A stretch of DNA of 64,000 nucleotides. Origin: Eremomyces bilateralis CBS 781.70 (Eukaryota > Ascomycota > Dothideomycetes > Eremomycetales > Eremomycetaceae). Below, one piece after another: positions 58,531-64,000 of this stretch. Below the pieces are notes generated by a model that did not search any database, was not told where the DNA came from, and saw only the letters and a list, made by a program, of their open reading frames with translations. The translations under genes and the position numbers were made by a program. How positions within the stretch are numbered: the stretch's first letter is position 1; every line of letters begins with the position of its first letter. The DNA lies in NCBI RefSeq assembly GCF_010015585.1, contig NW_022985082.1:62001-126000 (forward strand), in the 5' to 3' direction.

Positions 58531-58800
58531 CTAACCATCAGCGTTCGCCTTCCATGGCCGCAATAGGAACCTGGAAGATACAGTAAGAAACAACTCACAT
58601 CCGGCTCTTTCTGCTTTCTTCGCATCCTTCTCTTTCTTAGCCTCCTCTTTCTTGGCCTCCTCTAATCGTTTCTCCTCAGAATCCTTATCTCCGTCACTAC
58701 CAAATCCTTCGGCAAACCCTATGACCTTTCCCCGGAAGTACTTGGGAACATCATACAGCGCGAACTTGGCCGAACCACCCCATGAGGCCTTACTGGGCAT
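58531..58800 (-). CDS. small charged protein, uncertain
   Basis: An 89-codon ATG frame. The first 35 residues look globular (ASWGGSAKFALYDVPKYFRG, KVIGFAEGFG). A Lys/Glu helix follows (SEEKRLEEAKKEEAKKEKD). The sequence after KAERAG runs into a GTGAGT donor, so the true C-terminus may differ. No family is recognised. It may be a lineage-specific small gene. Confidence 0.35.
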   Translation of the reverse strand: MPSKASWGGSAKFALYDVPKYFRGKVIGFAEGFGSDGDKDSEEKRLEEAKKEEAKKEKDAKKAERAGCELFLTVSSRFLLRPWKANADG

Positions 58801-58910
58801 TTCGGGCCGGTCTCACGAAGCAGGATCCCGGCCTTCAGCCAGGCCCGCTTTGACGCGCCGCATATTGTGCCTTTCACGACGTTCTTTGACATTATAGAGT
58901 CCTGGAAATG

Positions 58911-59574
58911 GGGATGAGAGTAGGGAAGACGTTGAAACTGGGTTTGCTATTATTATCATGATCCACTAAACGTTGACGAGAGCTCGAGGCTGTTAACGTC
59001 GTCTAACCAGAATTGGAACCTGGCGGTTTCAAACTGTGTGAGAACGCTTGGCGTCTTTTTGAGAGAGTGTGTGTCGCAAGATGCCCCTGTTGGTTTCTAC
59101 TGCCACCTAACATTCCATTTACTGCCCTCTACCCATGGGCTAGGCCTAATCAGGACTCCTCAGTCTTCTCCTAATTATGTATTAGGTTATCTTCATCTGG
59201 TTTACTAGCTAGATCTCTTTTCCAGGCAATGAGAATCGTCAATACCAATTTGCGCTGTGACTCTACAGTAACTGAGCCTAAGCAGCGAACGTCTAAGGAG
59301 TTCCTGGTGGAGATAGCAGCAAACTCTTGAGAATAATTTGATCTTACATTCGGATAGGTCTGCTTCTGGATACGAACGTGAGTTACATAGATGTGCAACA
59401 TAAGCGGTAAGTATCATAAGTTAGTAACCTGAGCGGAGCTTAAGTGGGAATAATTCACCCAATATGTCCACGAAAGACCTGTGGAAAATATCATCCGTTC
59501 TCGTTCCAAAGATTCTGCTTCGTAAGCTATTCTTGATACATGACACTCTACCGCTGGCTACTTTTGTCTTATTT
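58911..59574. other. intergenic, nothing recognised
   Basis: No supported gene; the 3' side of the rhodopsin-like gene begins at its right end. Confidence 0.5.
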
Positions 59575-60757
59575 TCATTTCATTTCAAATCCCTTGACAC
59601 CTAAAGGACCAACACTATCGGGGATCTCGTAGCAGCCATGATCGTTTAAGAGGACTCTTGTTTTGTGTTGAGGATGTCCAACGCCATGTCCCCGATTTCC
59701 GATGGCATTTCCCCATACGCCTCCACTATTCTCCGTATCCATCCTCAACATTTTGTGGTACTGGTCCCTCGCACCAGCTTGGGTTCTCTGCTGCGTGCTC
59801 AACAGGCCGACAGTGCGCAGGAACTTCTCAAACGGCGCCTTCAGACACGGCACGCAGGCCGCAATGATTCCCAAGAACTGCTCCACGTAGCCCCAGAGTG
59901 CGAGATCGACCATGTCCCAGAGCGGGTCGGTGCTGCTCGCGTAACGCTTGATAAGAAACATTTTGACCATCGCGGCGGTGGTGGCGAACAGCCCCAGACC
60001 CATGAGACATGATGGCCACCCTCTCGCGTAAAGGGCGGCGGAGCTTGGTGATGAAAGTCAATGGTAGGAGCGAGAGGGTAACGTCAGTTGAAATGAAGAC
60101 GGCTATCGTTCTGTGAGCGGCTTGGCAACACGAGGGACGACAAGGAGACTTACCAGATACGATGTACAGAGAAAGCTGTATGTCTTTTGCCGCCCAGCAC
60201 TTGCGCCTAGAGTCGTGCGGTCCCAGAAGGTGCGTACAGGTGTACATTGTATAAATTGGAGTACAGTGGATGAAGCGGCGGAGCAGATAAGGAAAGATAT
60301 AAGGAGAGGTAGCCATATCCGCCAGGGCTTATCGTTTCGGATGCGCATTAGCATCAGCGCGACGGAGACTTTTATAAATGTAATTGACCATGTCCAGAAC
60401 AATTGCTGTATCCAGACTGCGCGAAGTGCCAGTATGATAGTCTCGGGTGTGAGGTAGACGGCGTGCCGGCCGGTGCCATTATGTATGCAATTGACTATAA
60501 CAGCATACTGGCCAATTGCGAGGACCTTGAACCAGCGTAAGCTTTAATTTTAGTGAAAGGTGGAGGATGCAGCTAACCACTGCTGTGAACATAGCATAGT
60601 CGTCCCACCTAATATTTAGCACTGGATGCACTCGCGTGTATACCCGGGCCCCGTACACTATCAATGAGAAGGAGAATAGCGATGTTGTGACACCGAGCAA
60701 AAGCGGCACTTTGGACTCATCTGGAGGCATAGGATCGGGACCCCCTATAGATGCCAT
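59575..60757 (-). pseudogene. Pth11/rhodopsin-like seven-helix receptor gene, apparently frameshifted
   Basis: Exon 1 (60578-60757) reads MASIGGPDPMPPDESKVPLL and a first TM, then YGARVYTRVHPVLNIRWDDYAMF. A 42-bp intron joins it to VLAIGQYAVIVNCIHNGTGRHAV and QQLFWTWSITFIKVSVALMLMRI. Later blocks are STDVTLSLLPLTFITKLRRPLRERVAI and LMGLGLFATTAAMVKMFLIKRYASS. This order is that of the fungal rhodopsin-domain family, common in plasma-membrane proteins. Two problems are seen. After TSYL (near 60150) no splice choice keeps the frame. Near 60010 the frame changes by one base between RERVAI and the next helix. Either the gene is dead or the assembly has errors here. The hydrophilic C-tail ends at 59575. 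Confidence 0.6.
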
Positions 60758-61340
60758 ACCGAATGTACGTTCACATGAGGTATAATGGTAAGAAAGAATA
60801 GGGAACGGCAGACATTAGACAGAAGGACTGAGGTTCGGATTGAAATACTTGGTCCATAGAGGGAGAAGCTGAATTGACCATCCACACGGGCCTAGGTTGG
60901 CAATTCTCCTTCCTGCTGGGAGCATTGATTTAGAGATTCCGTTCTGCCTTTCAATATTGGCTTTTGCGACCGTCCATAGTGGCGTTCGCACCCACACCTC
61001 TTCGCTCGAGTCTCTGCTCGAGTCTTCACTAGTCACTGGATGGCCAACGCTGCAGATCACTTCAACTAAACTTATTGGAGGATCGCCCCTATCACGAACC
61101 ACGTTAATCAGGCATACGAGTTACATGCATCACAACGAACGGCACGTAGTTCATCACAAACTCAAATAACACGGACAATGACGTTGAAAATGCGAGACAA
61201 AAGGAAGAACCAAACTCCCCTTCACGGTGCGGTCACAACTCGCGATACATTCTTGTTTGCTGTTATCATAGTAAGTTTGTGCGTGCCAAAGCTGCCGAGA
61301 CGCCAAGTAGTTTCAGTCCTGGAAGCCTATTAGTATGGTA
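60758..61340. other. intergenic up to the Tc1 element
   Basis: A 95-codon minus-strand frame (60815-61102, begins with GTG) has reasonable composition but no recognised family. It may be a relic of a gene lost near the transposon. Confidence 0.4.
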
Positions 61341-61477
61341 CTGTGTGGGGTCAGAGTAATCCGGTCAAACCCCTGTTTTTCACTCCACCACAAAATGCAT
61401 CACCAATATAAATCAATCGATACATTACTATTACAAAGGCTAACCGCTCTAAAAACATCATAGATGGAAAGAACAGG

Positions 61478-62619
61478 CTAATATTTAGTATACCAGCCCT
61501 TTGCCTCAAGTACAGCCTGCAGACGACGCGGTAAACTCTCAATTAGCGCGTTTACCTTGTCTTGGCCGATGGAATCCCAGGCCTCTATTATTGCGCGCAT
61601 CATCTTGATCCTATCGACCTGGTTATCCTTTAGACTACCAAAATCTGGGTATTTTCGGTGTAAATAATCTTTCATCTGCTTCCAAATGTGCTCAATTGGA
61701 TTCAGGTCTGGGCTATGAGGTGGCCAATCGATGCAAGCAATCTGATGGTCTTGGAACCACCTAGTCGACAACTTTGAGGTATGAATCCGCGCGTTATCTT
61801 GNNNNNNNNNNNNNNNNNNNNNNNNNNNNNNNNNNNNNNNNNNNNNNNNNNNNNNNNNNNNNNNNNNNNNNNNNNNNNNNNNNNNNNNNNNNNNNNNNNN
61901 NNNNNNNNNNNNNNNNNNNNNNNNNNNNNNNNNNNNNNNNNNNNNNNNNNNNNNNNNNNNNNNNNNNNNNNNNNNNNNNNNNNNNNNNNNNNNNNNNNNN
62001 NNNNNNNNNNNNNNNNNNNNNNNNNNNNNNNNNNNNNNNNNNNNNNNNNNNNNNNNNNNNNNNNNNNNNNNNNNNNNNNNNNNNNNNNNNNNNNNNNNNN
62101 NNNNNNNNNNNNNNNNNNNNNNNNNNNNNNNNNNNNNNNNNNNNNNNNNNNNNNNNNNNNNNNNNNNNNNNNNNNNNNNNNNNNNNNNNNNNNNNNNNNN
62201 NNNNNNNNNNNNNNNNNNNNNNNNNNNNNNNATTTGCGGTAGTATTTGGACCCCCGGAGCGCGCGTTTGACGGTCGACTTGGACGGGGTGCCTTGGTCGC
62301 ATGTGAGGGACCGCGCCAGCTCGTTGTGCGTGACCTTCGGGTTTTTTTTAATTTGTTGTTGAAGATATCGGAAGTCAGGTTCCGTGATCATCTTGGTACG
62401 GTGTCCTTTTGGGAGAGACTTGAATGTTCGTTGCGTACGGAACTTCTCAATTGTATAGTCGATGGTTGAGGGCGAGCATCCGACCTCGCGCGCAATCGCT
62501 CGTTTAGACATTAAGCCCGCGTCGACCATTGCAATGATTGCAGATCGCTGTTCTGGCGTAAGATCTGCATCCTTACGCCGATTCCCGCTAATTTCACCCA
62601 AAATTGAGCGTTCCATCAT
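61478..62619 (-). CDS. Tc1-type (DD34E) transposase, middle unsequenced
   Basis: The N-terminus (MMERSILGEISGNRRKDADL) leads into a paired-like helix-turn-helix (RSAIIAMVDAGLMSKRAIAREVGCSPSTIDYTI), then RTFKSLPKGHRTKMI. After the gap, QDNARIHTS carries the second catalytic Asp, and WPPHSPDLNPIEHIWK the Glu exactly 34 residues later, the Tc1 spacing. The protein ends AKGWYTKY. The first catalytic Asp must lie in the gap. The two flanks are in different frames only because the N run is 430 long (not a multiple of three), so intactness cannot be judged. Confidence 0.88.
61802..62231. other. assembly gap (430 N)
   Basis: A run of N inside the transposase gene. Its length is probably an estimate. 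Gaps inside multi-copy elements are common when short reads cannot be placed. Confidence 0.99.
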
Positions 62620-62729
62620 TAAAATTGATGAAGATATTGATCATCTAAGATCTAGAGTCGTTTTGACGCGTCTCGTGGTTGTTGGGGCCTGTGCACGATT
62701 TGACCGGATTACTCTGACCCCTCACAGTA

Positions 62730-63039
62730 TAGTGACGCCACCAAATTCATTGCTGCGCTATCCTTGTACGGAGCAATCAATGTATGAATGTATCCAGAAC
62801 GGGCGAACGGGCGTTCTCTCACCGCAACGCTTCCAATCGTGCCTGCAGACCAAATAATGTTACCAGGCCTGGAGATTGGTGGTGGTGTCTGCCCTCTCGT
62901 AGTGATAAGGAACAGTATAAGTTGAATCTCTTCCATGGGAGCATAGCCTGTGCAGGTAAACACCATTTATACACAATACTTTGTTCCTGCCCCTCGTTGT
63001 CCCCCTTCACAGTATTAACTCCTTCCAGATATAGATGCC
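62730..63039. promoter_or_regulatory. 310-bp P450 upstream region next to the transposon
   Basis: The whole upstream space between the Tc1 end and the P450 start codon. The transposon therefore sits within the probable P450 promoter. No specific motif is claimed. Confidence 0.4.
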
Positions 63040-64000
63040 ATGACTTCATTAAACAGAATGAGGGGACTGAATGACATCTATCAGCTGGGAGACCCCTCCA
63101 GGATCGTACGGATCTTGTCAGCCATAGCATTGCTGGTATGTGCCGCAACCTTATCGAGAACCGTTTCTCGTGGTTTCCAGCTGCTGATAATCGACGGAGT
63201 GCATAGGCAATCCTCTATCCCTTTGCTCTTGCCGTGTATAACTTATATCTTCATCCACTTCGCAAGGTCCCCGGACCCAAACTTGCAGCAGCAACCAAAC
63301 TACCCAAGATATGGCACCTGGCACGCGGCGGGACCCTCCACTGGATCACCCAGGTACACCACGAGTACGGTCCCATTGTGCGTGTCGGTCCAAACGAACT
63401 TAGCTTCATCGATGCGCAGGGCTGGAAAGATATCTACGGTTTCCAGCCAGCAGGCAAGGCTGGGAACGCCAAAGATCCAAAGTTTTACGACTTCGCTTCC
63501 GTGGACGAGACGAACCTCGTCAATGCCAATGATCAAGATCACGCGCGGACGCGCCGTATCTTTTCCAACGCCTTCTCTGACAAGGCGCTGAAGGAGCAGG
63601 AGCCGCTTTTGATGAAGTATGTTGACCTCATGGTGCAAAAGTTACATGAGAAGGTGGAGGCGGAACCAGACGAGAAGGTAAATATGGTGGAGATTCTCAA
63701 TTTTACCACTTTCGATATAATGGGTATGGTCCGCTTCTACCTGCTGTCAACACATCGCTCACCAGCCGAACTCAGGGGATCTTACCTTCGGCGAACCCCT
63801 CTACATGCTCCAAAACTCCAAGTACACCCCTTGGGTCACCACCATATTTAACAGCCTGAAGGCAACAACTATGCTCCAGGCGATATCATTTTTACCCGTA
63901 GTATCTAGCCTCGTCAACCTTCTCTTAGGCCGCTTCATCATCCATGCGCGTAACGTCCACTTCAGATACTCTACCGATCGCGTCGACCGCCGTCTTGTCA
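63040..64000 (+). CDS. cytochrome P450 monooxygenase, 5' part
   Basis: Exons 63040-63135, 63207-63723 and 63776 onward; introns are 71 and 52 bp. The joins read SAIALL-AILYPFALAVYNLYLHPL and FDIMG-DLTFGEPLYML. The N-terminus has a TM anchor (RIVRILSAIALLAILYPFALAVYNLYLHPL), the proline hinge KVPGPKLAAAT, the B-region YGPIVRVGPNELSFID and the C-helix region DHARTRRIFSNAFSDKALKEQEPLL. The pattern is that of fungal secondary-metabolism P450s close to the isotrichodermin-hydroxylase/benzoate-hydroxylase-like clans. The heme-binding Cys lies beyond the window. The substrate is unknown; a gene cluster may continue to the right. Confidence 0.88.

Larger units (their letters stand above)
61341..62727 (-). 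mobile_element. Tc1/mariner-type DNA transposon with both ends, internal assembly gap
   Basis: Terminal inverted repeats of about 30 bp: the left end starts CTGTGTGGGGTCAGAGTAAT and the right end, reversed, starts CTGTGAGGGGTCAGAGTAAT. Both continue CCGGTCAAA. TA duplications lie at 61339-61340 and 62728-62729. One transposase gene runs leftwards. The two ends differ at a single base over the repeat, so the insertion looks young. 430 N replace the middle. Confidence 0.93.

Overview
The window comes from a filamentous ascomycete, most likely Eurotiomycetes (an Aspergillus/Penicillium-like fungus). The evidence is compact genes with many short introns (about 42-70 bp, GT..AG, often with a CTAAC-type branch site), a fungal-specific protein repertoire (HET domain, Pth11/rhodopsin-like receptor, PLAC8 Cys-rich protein, IQGAP with many IQ motifs) and C-ending codon preference. 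The genus is an inference. Exon joins were worked out by hand from splice signals and reading-frame continuity.

Layout. 1-5 kb: the 3'-truncated end of an EthD-like gene, a Tc1/mariner-type MITE, a secreted GPI-type cupredoxin and mitochondrial polyprenyl diphosphate synthase (COQ1). 5.6-10.6 kb: the V-ATPase assembly factor VMA12, a secreted APP1-like phosphatase-domain protein and a PLAC8 protein. 10.6-13.5 kb: gene-poor. 13.5-16.3 kb: an aminoglycoside-phosphotransferase-like kinase next to an acyl-CoA dehydrogenase, the two halves that animals carry fused as ACAD10/ACAD11. 17-25 kb: IQGAP and IMP dehydrogenase, transcribed divergently. 25-30 kb: an NUDT19-like Nudix hydrolase and a multi-pass membrane protein. 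30-36 kb: an accessory island with a HET-domain gene, a decayed DUF7924-type gene and a tRNA-derived, SINE-like or pol III candidate. 36-50 kb: MFS drug-type transporter, HMG-CoA reductase, an EDEM-type GH47 mannosidase with PA domain, TIM50 and a DJ-1/PfpI protein. 50.5-64 kb: a second accessory stretch with a fungal F-box/DUF-type protein, a broken fragment of a sacsin/NOV-like gene, degenerate repeats, a six-exon secreted protein, a small charged ORF, a frameshifted rhodopsin-like receptor gene, a complete-ended Tc1 transposon with a 430-N assembly gap inside it, and the 5' part of a cytochrome P450.

How the genes work together. The core genes cover isoprenoid supply (HMG-CoA reductase, COQ1), purine synthesis (IMPDH), ER quality control (EDEM), V-ATPase assembly, mitochondrial import (TIM50) and cytokinesis (IQGAP). 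They are ordinary neighbours, not a biosynthetic cluster. The kinase-like/acyl-CoA dehydrogenase pair is the one neighbourhood with a clear functional logic. The two accessory stretches hold nearly all the relics, repeats and transposons.
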